Assembly: GCA_017311185.1 (NCBI GenBank) | Contig: JAESUZ010003088.1 | Location: forward strand, 620,001-684,000 | Origin: Proteles cristata cristata | Lineage: Eukaryota; Chordata; Mammalia; Carnivora; Hyaenidae | Length of the DNA: 64,000 nt | Direction of reading: 5' to 3' | Shown here: in pieces, positions 33,956 through 46,396 of the stretch | Layout: every line of letters starts with the position of its first letter | How positions within the stretch are numbered: position 1 is the first letter of the stretch | Notes under the pieces: generated by a model | Database searches by the model: none | Told to the model about the DNA's origin: nothing | What the model saw: only the letters and a program-made list of their open reading frames with translations | Position numbers and translations under genes: made by a program

Positions 33956-36528
33956 ATGAATCAGATGGGTACACAGGAAGATCTTTCTTGTAGGAGGTAT
34001 TTTGAATTATTTAGGATCCCTATGTATAGATTTCTGCTCTGCTTTTTGAGAGATCATGTTTTAACAGATTTCCTTTCTTCTCTTTTAAATTTGATTCTGA
34101 CTACATTTTCCTGAGCTTCAAACTTGCTGTGCATCAAAATGAAAAAGAAAAACTGTGAAGGAAAAGATCCTTTGGCAAACTTTCACATTTGTGAGATACG
34201 AGAGATGCCTGAGACCAACTGTCAAAGTTTAATGTTTTTAAAATACTTTTAAATTTATAGTGCTATTATTAATACATCATACTAATAGATACAATCCAAG
34301 ATGCAACTTACTTGTAAATGGGGACATACAGGCTCTTTTGGAGGGGGAAAAAAAAGTAGGGACGATCTATGTTTTAACCACATTTTGAAATCTACATTCC
34401 ATAGTGCGAAAATAGAAATAAGCAATCACTAAAAACATTGCTCATTTTGAATCTTAGTATGATCAGCTCCTCAAAAGAAAGGTTGTCAATGCTCATGTTA
34501 ATATCTTCCACAGATGTAATTTGAGCATTCTGGGTGGAAAAGAAAGAGGAACAGAGTATGGAAAAATATGAGCATTTTGTGTGATACAACCTGGTCAAAT
34601 GTTAACCTGTAAGCGTGGCTACAAGTTCTTTATTGTACTAGAGGGGAATTTTCCCCTTCCTTCAGAATATGGTGGATAGTGTCACTTCAAAAAGACACAC
34701 TCTCCCTTTCAACATACAGCGGGGGCCTCACTCTTGCAAAAAGGTAAGATAACATGCTCTATAAGTAAGAAGTCAAGTACCCACTGCCTTTTGAAACTGC
34801 CTGACGAGAATTAACGGCCTTTGCCATCCTATTTTAAACAACTTTGGCCAGGTTTTCTATAAGCACCTCGTTTATCTTGAGACTCTTTCATCTATTATCT
34901 GACTGTAAGCGTGTTCATAGCTCATCAGCTGAATTCACTTTGACAGAGAAGTCTTATGACGAGTAGCCAACAGCCTAATGTCAGGTCTGTGAATATCTCT
35001 GGAATTAAGGTGATGGGAAAAGGGTAACCTTCTGCCACTTCTAACAGCATTTGCTGAACAACAAAAATAGAGCCTTAAATCATCCTCCTTTTAAGAAAGC
35101 AGGTCCTCTTGGCTAATATTAGAACACACTGCAGCTGTGTTCCCGCTCAGATCAAAAACACCACTTGGGGCCACCTCTGAATTCATACTTGCGTGCAGTT
35201 ATAGATGTAAACCACAACATTTCCAGTGGTCTAAGTGAATGTTACCATCCAAGTGGTTTTTACTGGACTTCTAACAAGTCCATTTGCAGATATTTTTTGC
35301 AATTACAAGGGAGAAAAAGACCATCATCCCCTATCTTTATAGGTTAGCCACCTGGGCCCTAGAAGTTTGTAATTATTGTTTCTCTTCTTCCTGAAGAACT
35401 AGGAATAGATTTTGTGATGAAAACAAAAATACCTGTGCTGCAAACACAAAATTCTTCTTTTTAAACAGTTCTAGTTTGGTTTACAATAACCTGAAAGTGC
35501 ATGATGCTTGAACCCAAGTCTTCTGTTTATGACAACTTATAAGAATTACATTTCAAAACAAGTTTAAGGCCGGCCATACACATTCATAAATATTTTGAGT
35601 AGTTGAAGCAGACTTTTGAGAAATCTTGCCACTACAGAATTCAATGTTTATACTTTCTGTGGATAAAACAGGAGCTTTTTGAAACTCACATTTTTACGAA
35701 ATTGGCAGGGAGGTGCCTGTTCTAAATCCATCATTATCCAACCAGCATGGCCGTATCTGCCCCGCTGAGGAGTAAATCAACTCACTGAAATGTGTTTAGC
35801 TTTGTGATTATTCAGAAACATGAAAAACAGAACTTTTCAGTCCCCAAGGTATAATACGCAATAAACAATGGCTTTCAATTACTCAACACTTAGTCAACAC
35901 TTCTGGTCCAATCCTGAGAATGTGACTTCCATTAAGATGGCAGAAACCAATGGGGACATACCCCAAGTAATACTAATAAAGAGGAGTTAATATTTTATGG
36001 ATACGTTTGTTTCATTCTTCAAAGTCCTTTTGACAGAGCTATAGCCAGGTGCTATTGGAATTGGGATTAAATGAGTATGTGTATGTGATAGACTACTTAC
36101 ACTCAATGTGTTTCCATTTACACCATTTGTCAGTCACTTGAAAAATAATGTACTCAAATTTCCATGGATAGAAACAACAAAGATAAAGGCTACTTTTTGG
36201 TTAACTGTCATTCCTTTATTCTTGAGAAATTGTGAAGATAATATATAGAAGCAGGTGTTTATTCTTTGCATGACACAGACAATCCAGCAGAAGTGTTTAT
36301 TGCTAGATGTCTTTCAGGATAAGATTTTCTTGAAGTCATGTTTTCCCTTTACAAGTTAAGAGTGAAAAGCAAGAATTACTATAAAAGCATTAATAACAGT
36401 ATGGACTCTTCAGGTGTGCCCTAGTAGAAATAAAATAGTTCATTGGAGTATTGTGATAAGGGAATTAGGACTTTGGGGATTCTTGCTATTTTGCTCTCCA
36501 AAACAAAAAAGGAATCTTTCAGAGTCTG
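33956..36528. other. 2.6-kb repeat-poor sequence
   Basis: No interspersed repeat recognised. ORFs are short. A good candidate for conserved non-coding DNA simply because it lacks insertions, but nothing in the sequence proves function. Confidence 0.4.
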
Positions 36529-36541
36529 TAGTGTAATTTTA

Positions 36542-36700
36542 TTATTTTTAATGCTGATTTATTCATTTTTGAGAGAGAGAGAGAGAGAGAATCCATGCCA
36601 TCAGTGCAGAGCCCAATGCAAGTCTCCTTCTCACGAACTTGTGAGATCATGACCTGGACGTAAATTAAGAGTTGGAAACTCAACCAACCCAGGTGCCCCA
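36542..36700 (-). repeat. CAN SINE, internally deleted
   Basis: Reverse-oriented, with a GA run (36572-36590), a shortened body and head ending caacccaggtgcccc. Target duplication tagtgtaatttta (36529-36541) and tagtataatttta (36701-36713), one mismatch. Confidence 0.9.
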
Positions 36701-36744
36701 TAGTATAATTTTAAAATATGAATCCCTGAAGCTCCCCCCCACTG

Positions 36745-36745
<1 letters not shown>

Positions 36746-36780
<35 letters not shown>
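36746..36780 (+). repeat. (CA)n microsatellite
   Basis: Uninterrupted dinucleotide run of 35 bases (about 17 units). A likely polymorphic marker. Confidence 0.98.
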
Positions 36781-36783
<3 letters not shown>

Positions 36784-39700
36784 CCTCCCCAAACTACCAA
36801 AAGACTCTAAGTAATCATTACTATGGAGCTCACAGTCCTCTGTTCCCAACTCCTGCAAGTTTACAGTGGGAATACTTTTCCCCATCTGCTGGACCTGCAC
36901 CCAGGCCAATTCCAGATCTCCAACTAACTGCCAAGTCTTTCCACCTAAGCAATTGCCAAAAATCAAACCAGCATGCCTAGAAGCAAATTCATTCATGCAT
37001 GCATCTCCTTTGCCTCCTCTCCCTCAAAAATATGCATTACATGTCTCCTTCCTGTGACTTGGTTAGTGGGATGGACAATCTCTCAGGCATCCAGGTCATG
37101 GTCTTGAGCTATTTTGGACTCCATCTTCTCCCTCATTCATTTGCAGCTGCCATTTCACACCCTTACTACTGTTTCACGAGAATGTCTGTCACCCCAAGCC
37201 TCCTCTTCTTTCCCAATTTCACCATCCTAGAACAGCGTTTCATCCCTCCACATGTGGGTTCCAATAATGCTGCCAGGCAACCTCCCTCCTGACAAGCTTG
37301 CTTGTGCACCAAGCCTTGGCAGATTGTTGATACCACAGACAAAATCAGGAAAGCCCCAGGAGGAAGACACATTTACGGGCATGTTTGAGGGAAAGGAGGA
37401 AGTGGAGAGGAGGCTAGGGAAGTGTATGCATGAATGAGTTTGCTTCTAAATACGTCTGTTTGATTGCTGGCAGTTACCCAAGTGAAAAGCTTGATAGTTA
37501 GTTGGAGATTTGGACCCGGCTCAGGTGCAGGTGCAGGCAAAACACATTTTTAACAACCATTATCAACACATTGCTACTTGATCATCAGCCTTCCCTGGCT
37601 ACAAGCTTCCCTGCATACTTGTAAAAGTGTGAAGACTCTTCTGAGGTCTAATCAAAACCTTTCCTATATACAATTAATTACCTCCTTGTAACTCCTACCC
37701 ATTTTTTCTGCATCAAAGAGAAAGATCTGCATTCTTCTACCAAACTATCCTTCAGATATTTGCAAACAGCTTGCATGTATCTGCTTAATATTCTTTCCCT
37801 CAACCTAATTCCTATCCCCTCTCTTCAGACAACTAACTTCCTTTTCTTAGATCCCTTGTCATCCTTCTTTAGACCCATTGTGCGAGCCCCACTTAAAGCA
37901 CACAACACTCTTGAGTTAAATATTATAATTATACTTTTCTGCCTTTTCAAATTCCTCCATGCCTACCCAGAGTATTAGGAAACCCTGCCTCCATAAGATT
38001 TTTGATAAACTGGTGATAGTATGGATGTATTTGAGAGTTTAAGCTAACGTAATAATTTTTTTCTGCTGTGCTTTTATCTTCAGTACGGCACATCCATTTG
38101 CGTTTAATAAATATTTGGTGATTGGTTAACTTCCATTAGTTGTGAATAATTGTGATTGAGTAGATGCTTGGGGAAAACAAATGTAAGCTCTTTGCATATG
38201 ATATAATTTAGGCAGAAAAGAGCTCTCTTTACACAGGCATTGGATCTTTAGTTCCCTGATATTGTTAAAAAAAAAAAAAAAAAAGCAAACCAAAACAAAA
38301 AACTCTGTAGCTACTGTCAGACAAGAGTTAAGAGTCTTTAAATATACTTTGCAGGAAGCAGTCATTCCACTTTCATTCCCCAACTCTTAAGCCAGTGACC
38401 TCCCTTGATCTCTGAGATGACAGTTTGCCAAGTTCCATGAAGATGGCTTTCACAAATGACCCCATTAGATTTGCTAAAGACCTTAATTGCCCAATTCCTT
38501 TCACCCAGGTTTCTGAGGTTCAAGGAATGCTATCCTTCAGTTACTCCCTTGCATTGGTTCTAGCTATTGTTACCTTAATCCTTTCTGAATCCCTGAGAAT
38601 ACAAAGAACTGAAGCAGACTTTGATTCTCCTACTGAATTACAAGATACTTTACATACTTCTGTCACAAAGTCATTCCCCCATGTTTACTGTTCCACAATG
38701 ACGTTCACTTTCATGTCTAAACATAGAAGGGAAGCACCATCGCAATAAATATAACCTTGAAGATTCAAAAGCTGATCCCCTTCAAAGGAACATGTTAAAT
38801 ACCCACGAAAATTAATCACTTCCTGCTGCCCTAACCCCGTGGTTCAAACTTACCTGGACAAACACTAAGGGCTGCATCCACTCTGCATCTAAATTCAAAA
38901 GTATTATTTGGGCTTTTACTTATAAATTAAATTAACATACATGTATTGAGTGCTCACTCCTTGCATGACACTACTATATCCTGGGCGAGTCTTTTGAAGA
39001 CAAAGAAATTTCATTTAGCTTTTCTTTCAGGGTTTGTGATGAGTGTGAAGAAAATACTCTGCATGTCTACTCTGTAGATCTACCTACTTGAAACCAAAAT
39101 GAGTATACAATGTAGACGGGGCACCAAAATAAGCGAAAATAGATTCATAAGGTAACAACAACAACAAAAAAAAATAGAAGCTCTCCTATATTTAATTAAG
39201 TCATACCAGAATCCTAATACTTTAATTTCCTTGTCCAAAATTCTTAATAGTATTATATTGAAATAGTTCGAATTAAGTCTCTCAATTCCATGAAACCGCT
39301 GTGCCAGATGGAACATCTTAGGGTACTAATGTTTCTTTCACTTCCAGTGCAATTTGTTTCCAGTGGCAAATAAAAGTGCACGAAAGGCCATGGGGTTATT
39401 TCATGTTCCTGTCCCACCAGCACCTTCTACACACACAGCACATGTACATGCACACAGGCACACGCACACCTGAAACATTCAGAAGCTGAAGATGGAACAC
39501 TCCTCTGTGAAGTGAAAACCAGGATAAATGGAGGAGGCTTTACTTAACAGGGAAGACCTAAAGGAGAAAAATTACCCCATAGACCAACTAAGGGCTTCCA
39601 GCATCTTCAAGAGACTATGACATCATTAGATAATAAATATGCAGCTAAATTACTCAAGTGATCCATGAAATAAAAGCAAACATTTCTTCAGTCAAAACAT

Positions 39701-40539
39701 AGTCACTGAAACTGTATTCTATCTCTTGAAGAGACCTTGGGCTTTAAGAAATCTCCAAAGACACACATACCAACTCTAAAAATTTCTGAGTTCACAAATT
39801 ACTCCAGGAAGAGAAAGGGGTAAAAATAGATAAAACTAAAAGAGCATCTGTTGTGGAATAGGTTAATTACATTGTTTTATGATGAGTAGAGCACACTTCA
39901 GAATTCGTATTACATGTACTTTTTTGCATTTATGTTTTATTTCAATTCAAATGGCCCAAAATATATTATAGTGAATTGATAATTTATCAAGATTTCTACT
40001 GTTGGGCCCCTAGTACTATGGAGGAAGCAGAATAGAAAGTGTGGTCCTCAGATTAAAAGGGAAGATTCAGAAAAGAAAGAGATGTCTGATCAATGAGAGA
40101 AAAAACAAGATGAATTTGGTAAGGGAAAGAGATTACGGTGTTGTTTCCTTACCCTCCGTAAAGGCTGGGTCTGCACTCTGACCCTGAGCTCAATCAAAGG
40201 AAGCCAGTACCTACATAAGGATATTCTAGAGACCATGAAATGGCCTGTGAGTCCTGGAAAGGCATGAGTTGCTATGCTGAATTGCAATCCTACTGGACTG
40301 GCATGTCAAGATCCTGAAGTAGATGTAGGAAGCAGACATAGTGGGACATAAGCCAGAAGATACTCCACATCTCTAGCAGATATGAATCTCAGGAAGAGCA
40401 TCCAAAGTCTGGAAAGTTTGGGAAAGGATAAACATGTCATCTTTCACCTAGTAATGTTCTTATTTATTGTGTTTTGGGGGGGGGGGAACACAATTCTTTC
40501 CTTCTGGGTGTCTCCTTTACTTTTACACAGAACACTTCA
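36781..40539. other. Mostly unique sequence; possible L2 remnant at 37040-37240
   Basis: About 3.7 kb without a CAN SINE. A weak sense L2-like region (cttgagctattttggactcc, cttctccctcattcatttgc) occurs at about 37090-37140. An A run of 18 lies at 38267-38284, and CA-rich DNA near 39430-39470. No gene recognised. Confidence 0.4.
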
Positions 40540-40574
40540 CTTCTGACATTGGATGTATGAGGGTTTTTCCCCCA

Positions 40575-41625
40575 TCAAAGCAATTCTGCAAACGCCAGCT
40601 GTGTGTCCAACAATTTAACTCCGTTCTGACACTATCTGGAGATAGTATCAGATCCCACAGGTTAAGAGTTCAGTCGCCCAAGACTACCTCCACCCCACGT
40701 CAGTGCCAATTCCAAGTCCAGGTTGTCACTTGTGCTTCTGACAGATCAGCTGTAAATCTGAGGCTCCTGTGACCCTCTCTGGTTTCATTAATTTGCTAGA
40801 GCAGTTCACAGAATTCAGAGAAAAACTTACTTATACCTATCCATCTTATTAAAGGAGATGATAAAAGTTACAGATGAACAGCCAATTGGAGAGTGCAGAG
40901 CACAAGGTCCCGGAGGGTCCTGAATGCAAAAGCTTCTGTCTCCAAAGAGTTGGGGTGCATTGCCTTCTTGTTACACGAATGCGTTGACCAACTTGGAAGC
41001 TCTCCAAACCCCATATTATTGGGATTTTTGTGGAGGCTTCCATGATCAATCATTAACCGCATTTTCAACCCTTCTCCTTTCTCAAGAGAACAGGGAAGGG
41101 GGGCTAAAAATTCCAAGCTTCTCTCAAATAAATTTCTAGACCTAAGATAGAGCCACTTCTGCCTGAGGTGTCACCTCAGCAAACTGAAACTTAGATAATG
41201 TGGGTGTCCCTGGGAGGGCTTTGCTTAATCAGACACACAGTACATCCAGTCAGCCAGTCCTATTTTCCATCTTTCTCCTACTTGCTCCTTATTCTTTGTC
41301 CTATTGAAGATTCCTGCCTTCCACTCCAGTTTGCAGTTCTTTGGACCCTTGGGAACAGAGACTGCCCACTTCATGAAGTGTTAAATAAAGTTTGTATCAC
41401 CTAAATTGTCTTTTTAACTCATTTTTAACACTTTTATTCCTGGCTTGGTCTTTCTGGTGACCAGCCGGAGCCATCTGGGAGCCCACCCAAGGTAACCTCA
41501 TTGAGAAAAAAACACTCTTATCACTCAAGAAATTATAGCATTTCAAAAGTCCTGCTCCAGGAACCAAGGGCAGAGATCAATATATATTTTTATTATCTCA
41601 CAATTGTTTGCTGCTTTTTGAACCT
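40575..41625 (-). mobile_element. ERV-type LTR, copy A, interrupted
   Basis: A long terminal repeat-like element with its sense strand on minus. Key segments on plus are gacactatctggagatagta, ttgctagagcagttcacaga, attgggatttttgtggaggc and, after an interruption at about 41185-41455, aaggtaacctcattgag to atttttattatctcac. It matches copy B at 45.4-46.1 kb segment by segment. No open retroviral gene lies beside it. The family name is uncertain (an ERVL-like or other old ERV LTR). Confidence 0.6.
41185..41455 (+). mobile_element. Insertion within LTR copy A, itself LTR-like
   Basis: About 270 bp absent from copy B. It contains a polyadenylation-like ttaaataaagtttg near 41383 and a right end tttctggtgaccagccgg that resembles the 3' end of a class I LTR. 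An imperfect ggtgtcacctca/aggtaacctca repeat brackets it. The class assignment is tentative. Confidence 0.35.
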
Positions 41626-42274
41626 CTTGTGTATTTGTCCTAAGAGTACTTGTAAGATGTAGTTAGTAAAGAACAAGAGAATTGTCCTGCTTAGTCTGGT
41701 TAATATTTCCAGGTTTACCAGATGCCAAAGCGAGAGAATATTCATAACATCATTCTCTGGACATGCTCCCCCCCCACCACCAGATAACACTGTATTGGTG
41801 GGAGAGAGGTTTCTAATAGATGTCCCCTTTTCTTTTGTATATTAATCCTTTCCTGCTTCTAGGAAATCCAGTGAAAACCTCATATCTAGGTTCCATTTAA
41901 TTTCTGTAAGAAATCCAATCTGTTTCATTTCTCCATTGCTTAGGGAGTGCTAGACTCCACAGTTACAGTCCTCAGTACTCAAAATATGTATATTTACATT
42001 GTTTGTACTATGATGTTATATGATCCTTACCCACAGATGACATTATCTCATGTGATTTACTCCAATCAGTCCGAAAACCCCTTATGGGACAAATGGCAGG
42101 TAAAGTAAAACAAGAGTGTTCTTCCTTTGGTCATCTCAGTATGTTTGAAATCTTTGATATTAAGCCACTTGGAAATTGAAAAGAGATGAGGACAAGATTA
42201 TTATAGGACAAGGACTATTATACATTTTTTAAAGAAAGGAGTTACCATTGTCTTAAAAAAAAAAAAACAAACAA

Positions 42275-42478
42275 ACATAGCCTCATGGCTAAGAATGCAG
42301 ACTGTAGTACTGGACTACATGAGTTCAAATTCCTGGCTCCACCAATAATAGTACTTTGGGCCAGTTACCTAAACTCTCCCTGTCTCAGTTTAAATGAGCT
42401 AATGCATATAAGAAACTTAGAACTTTGCCTCGCTTGTAGTAAATGCTGAATAAGTACTAGCTAATTATAATCAGACTA
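42275..42478 (+). repeat. MIR SINE
   Basis: MIR order: ggctaagaatgcagactg, gagttcaaattcctggctcc, ccagttacctaaactctc, ctcagtttaaatgagct and a tail with tagtaaatgctgaataag. Confidence 0.85.
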
Positions 42479-42589
42479 GTTTACCTTCCATTATAAATTA
42501 TAGACATAATAGCTGTAAGTATAGCTATGAAAAACTACACTGCATAGAGTCCCATATACTGCCTTGATGTTCCCCTGGTCTCCTAGCAG

Positions 42590-42826
42590 GGTTCCAAGCA
42601 CTCGAGTCTACAGACCAAATCCAGCCCTTGGCTTTTTTTTTTTTTTTTTTGTATAGCCCCACAGCTAAGAATGATTTTAACAATTTTAAGGAATTGCTTA
42701 AAAAAAGAAGAGGAAGAGATGAAGAAATGGCAGGAAAAGATTATATGACAAGAGACCAACAAAGGTACACAAAGCCTGAAATTTTACGATCTTGCTCTTT
42801 ACAGAACAAGTTCACCAAACCCTTGA
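42590..42826. mobile_element. hAT-Charlie-type DNA element, antisense, with T-run
   Basis: Motifs acagaccaaatccagccc, acagctaagaatgatttt and, at the right end, ctctttacagaacaagttc with accaaacccttg match the pattern of a widespread mammalian hAT element. A long T-run (about 42632-42650) sits inside it. No transposase is present. Confidence 0.6.
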
Positions 42827-43429
42827 ATTGGAGTATATCATTTTCATCTGAGAACATGGTAGTTTTCTAGAATGTTTTGAACACTTGTTGATTCTTTTAA
42901 GTACCATATCTTTTTTAATAACTGGTGGAAAGAAACATCAGGGCTTGATGTCAGTAAGCTATTAGATGACACCGCTAATAGCCACTTTGCCATTTCTTCT
43001 GCTACATTGTTCTTAAAGAGGAATAGCCTTTGCGCATCTTCAACTCCCATCTGCAAGCTCCTTCTAGAACCAACAATGCTGAAATGTGCCCACCAAAGGG
43101 CAAAGGCACACACAAATTCTCTCCATCCCAAAATGGATAGAATTGCCGGTTAACATAAAAATGCCCAGATATACTTGAACTTTAAATAAACAATGTCTTT
43201 TTTAGGGTGGGCATGCTCCATACAACTTATTGTGGAATATACTTCTACTAAAACTTGTTCATTGTAATTTTTATAATTTTAACCATCAACCTTAAAACAA
43301 GGCATTTATAAAAAAAAATAATAATGAAGAGGACTGTGTGCAAAGTCAAAGTATTTTTAGATAGTGGGAGATTTCCTTCTTTTCTTTTTAAAATCAGCAA
43401 CAATAGTAAACAGTTAACAATAGATTCCA

Positions 43430-43745
43430 TTTACTGAGAGTTTTTCTATGTTCCACATACTCTCCTGAGCACTTTATATATAATTTATGTATATATATAG
43501 TTATATATATAACTATATATAGTTATATATATATTATATATATATAATATTATATATATATAATTTATTCAGTGCTCACCAGAACACACAAAAATAATCT
43601 CGGTATTACTGTTTTCCCCATTTCACATGGGAGAAAACTCTGGAAAAGAAAGGTAAGTAATTTATGCCAGAGCACGCAGTCAGTAAGTGTCAGAGGTGAA
43701 ATAAGGAGAATACAGAATTCTCTCACTCCTTCCTCACTGGTAGCT
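43430..43745 (-). repeat. MIR SINE, antisense, with internal TA expansion
   Basis: Antisense MIR core is recognisable either side of the TA tract: catactctcctgagcacttt on the left, then ccccatttcacatgggagaa, gtcagtaagtgtcagaggtg on the right. Confidence 0.75.
43473..43566. repeat. (TA)n-rich palindromic tract
   Basis: About 90 bases of tata units broken by gtta/taac and attata steps, giving many self-complementary segments. It lies within the MIR. Confidence 0.92.
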
Positions 43746-43859
43746 AAGTAAGGAGTCCACCTAACACAAACACAACCAATGCTGGAGAGGTGAATTTACT
43801 TCGGTCGGGTTTTTGATCCTAGAGCTAGTCCCAAAGGTACCATCCTACCGGCTTGTCTC

Positions 43860-44010
43860 AGAGCAGGGTCTCTCAATCTTAGCACTACTGACATTTGGGG
43901 CTGCATCCTTGACCTCTAGCCATTGAATGCCAGCAGAGCCTCCCTCTCAGTCATGACAATAAAAATGTCCCTAAGCATCGCTAATCCTCTGGGTGTAGCA
44001 CTGCTGCATT
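43860..44010. mobile_element. Small DNA transposon fragment (hAT-like)
   Basis: Motifs gtctctcaatcttagcac, tactgacatttggggctg, gacctctagccattgaatgc and catgacaataaaaatgtccc follow a common mammalian non-autonomous element. The right end is degraded. Confidence 0.6.
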
Positions 44011-45160
44011 TATCAAATGTAAGTACAAGGCGCCTCGTTGAATGTGCACTTCAGAAAAGCAATGAACGATTTCTCAGTAGAAGTATATCCCATGCAATAT
44101 TTAGGACATACTTATATGAAATACTGTATGTCATGCAACAAAAATCTAATGTGATCGTGCATCCAGTATTTTTTCGACAACCCTGCCTGGAGGACAAGAG
44201 CATCTCCGACTGAGAACCAGGCTAGAGCTCTGGTGCCAGAACGTGCAGGATGGGCAAACCTTCTCCCCTTTCTCCGTATTCAACCTCCACGAACGCTCCA
44301 ATGAGGAAACCAGAGAAGGAACAAGAGGACTCCGCGGGGGCAAACCGAAGTGTCAAAACCAACCTTACCCCTTCCCTGCCACCTCACACCCCCCGATTTA
44401 GCCCAATTCACATATGTCTTAGCCTCTCTTCCAAACTCCTGAAAACCTTTCAAGCACATGAAAACCCCTTAGCCTTTCTACCTGATGCTAATCAGCACGG
44501 GCTCCTGATTTTTCATTCTCTATTCCAGTTGCCTTATATTATAGGGGTTTTAACCCCTTGGAAAAAGAATTTGGAATCATTTTCCCCTGGTCCTCATGTC
44601 CTCGTGTTCTTCATTATCCTTCCCACTTCCTATGAGCAGCTAGACTAACCTCATCCTGGATCCTGGTGATAGGCTTCCAAACCCCACTCCTTTACCCGCT
44701 TAGTTATAAACCTGGATTTTGCTCTCATCTGGGTCCTGGACTCTGACCAGTGTCTGCCTGGTATTCTAGAACTGCTCCTTGTGCGGGAAGTTTGGCCACA
44801 ACTACCAGTCTGAGATGTGGGCCCTGACACTCTGCCAGGTACTTGTCAGATATGGGAGCACGTAGTTTCCCACACACGTGCTGGCATGGGAGTGGCCCGG
44901 TGTGTGCAAATCACTGGGAACCACAAAAGGTTCCCCGGGCGCCTCTGGACGTCTCCGCTGCCACCTGCATGTCACGCTGCTTTGCTGGCTCTGTGAGATA
45001 CAGCTGAACAAGGTAGCACACATGTGCCAGGGATCTGCTACAAACAAGACAGAGGAGAAATTCCAGCTCTTTCCTGTGAGTTAGTCATAAAAAGGCCAAA
45101 ACACAGAAAAGGAGACAGGAGTATGAACATATTGGAAGGAAAAGGAGAAAGGAAAAGGGA
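44011..45160. other. Unique sequence, locally CpG-bearing
   Basis: A 132-codon plus-strand ORF at 44250-44648 has no domain I recognise. CpGs are more frequent than average near 44150-44345 and 44865-44965. No gene called. Confidence 0.35.
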
Positions 45161-45164
45161 ATTA

Positions 45165-45310
45165 TTTCAGATCCTAATTCTGCTCCTACCTCAGCCAAGT
45201 TGCTAATCTAAGCCTCTACCCACTTATGGATAAATGCTTATACCATAAAGAGTTATTGTTAGAATTATATGAATGACATATAAAGGATCTGAATCACTTA
45301 AGTACAAAGT
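45165..45310 (+). repeat. MIR fragment
   Basis: Partial sense MIR: ctcagccaagttgctaatct, aagcctctacccacttatgg, and a gttattgttagaattatatg tail. Diverged. Confidence 0.6.
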
Positions 45311-45384
45311 GTGTGTGAGTTGGGGTGGGGGAGAATGTCAGGGGGTGTCTCCTTCACTACCAAGCAAGTCTCAGATATTTGCTA

Positions 45385-46125
45385 GTTGACTTACAATTCA
45401 ACTCAATTCTAACACTATCTACCTGGAGATAGGATCATGTCCCACAGATTAAGGGCACGGTCATACAAGACTGTCATCCCTTTCTTCCTCCAGATACCAG
45501 TCACAAACCCAGGTTTATCACCTGTTCTTCTGACCTACTGGCCATAGACTGGAGATTCCCACAACACCCTTCTTGGTTTTGCATAATTTCTCAGAGTGGC
45601 TCACAGAACTCAGAGAAATATTTTATTGACTAGATCACCAGTTTATTATAAAAGGGTATAAGTCAGAAACACCCAGATGGAAGAAATGCATAGGGCAAGA
45701 TGTGGAGAAAGGGCTCGGGCTCCCATTTCCTCTCCAAGTGTAACACTACCAGCACCTCCGTGTCTTCCAACCAGGAGTCTCTCCTAACCCTCTCCATTTT
45801 GGGGGTTTTTATGGAGGCTTCATTACATATTCATGACTGATTAAATCATTGGCCATTGGTGATTGAACTCAACCTCCAGCCCCTGGCCCCTCCCCAGGGC
45901 TTGGGAGACAGGACTGAAAGTTCCAACTCCCTTAATCTCAAGGAAGACTCTATTGGCAACCAGCCCCCTCCTTAGGTGGGATCCGAAAGTCACCTTATTA
46001 ACATAACAAAAGACATCTCTGCTGTTCTCATCACTGAAGAAATTCCAAGATGTTTAGGAGATCCATGTCAGAAATGGGGACAAAACTAAATATATGCTTT
46101 TTATTATAGATCAAAATACCATACA
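45385..46125 (-). mobile_element. ERV-type LTR, copy B
   Basis: Uninterrupted relative of copy A, same orientation. Plus-strand landmarks: ctaacactatctacctggag, gtggctcacagaactcagag, agtttattataaaagggtat (reverse of a polyadenylation-signal region on minus), gggtttttatggaggcttca, ttccaagatgtttaggagat and gctttttattatagatcaaa. No flanking retroviral coding region recognised. Confidence 0.62.
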
Positions 46126-46175
46126 TATGCTATACCTGGGCCATGAAAAACACTCAGAAAATATTAGATCCATCT

Positions 46176-46396
46176 TGGGCGCCTGGGTGGCTTAGTCGGT
46201 TGAGCGTCTGACTTTCGCTTAGGTCATGATCTCGCGATTCGTGGGTTCGAGCCCCGCGTCGGGCTCTGTGCTGACTGCCAGCTCAGAGCCTGGGGCCTAT
46301 TTCAGAGTCTGTGTCTCCTTCTCTCTCTGACCCTCCCCTGCTCACGCTCTCTCTCTCTCTCTCCTAGAAATAAATAAAAATATTTAAAAAAAAAAA
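46176..46396 (+). repeat. Very young CAN SINE
   Basis: Close to subfamily consensus and rich in CpG (tctcgcgattcgtgggttcg, gccccgcgtcgggctc). Flanked by a perfect 20-bp target duplication agaaaatattagatccatct at 46156-46175 and 46397-46416. This is the longest perfect duplication in the window. A strong candidate for a recently inserted, possibly polymorphic copy. Confidence 0.98.

Noticed and set aside
42632..42650. T-run at 42.63 kb as the tail of a processed pseudogene
   Set aside because: It sits inside a hAT-type element and no gene-like body or target duplication accompanies it.
44250..44648. 132-codon ORF in a CpG-bearing region
   Set aside because: No domain, no splice or start context that convinced me, and composition is ordinary for unique DNA.
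41625..45385. Internal retroviral genes between the two LTRs
   Set aside because: Frames there are short, and the DNA is occupied by MIR and DNA-element copies. Nothing gag- or pol-like was recognised.
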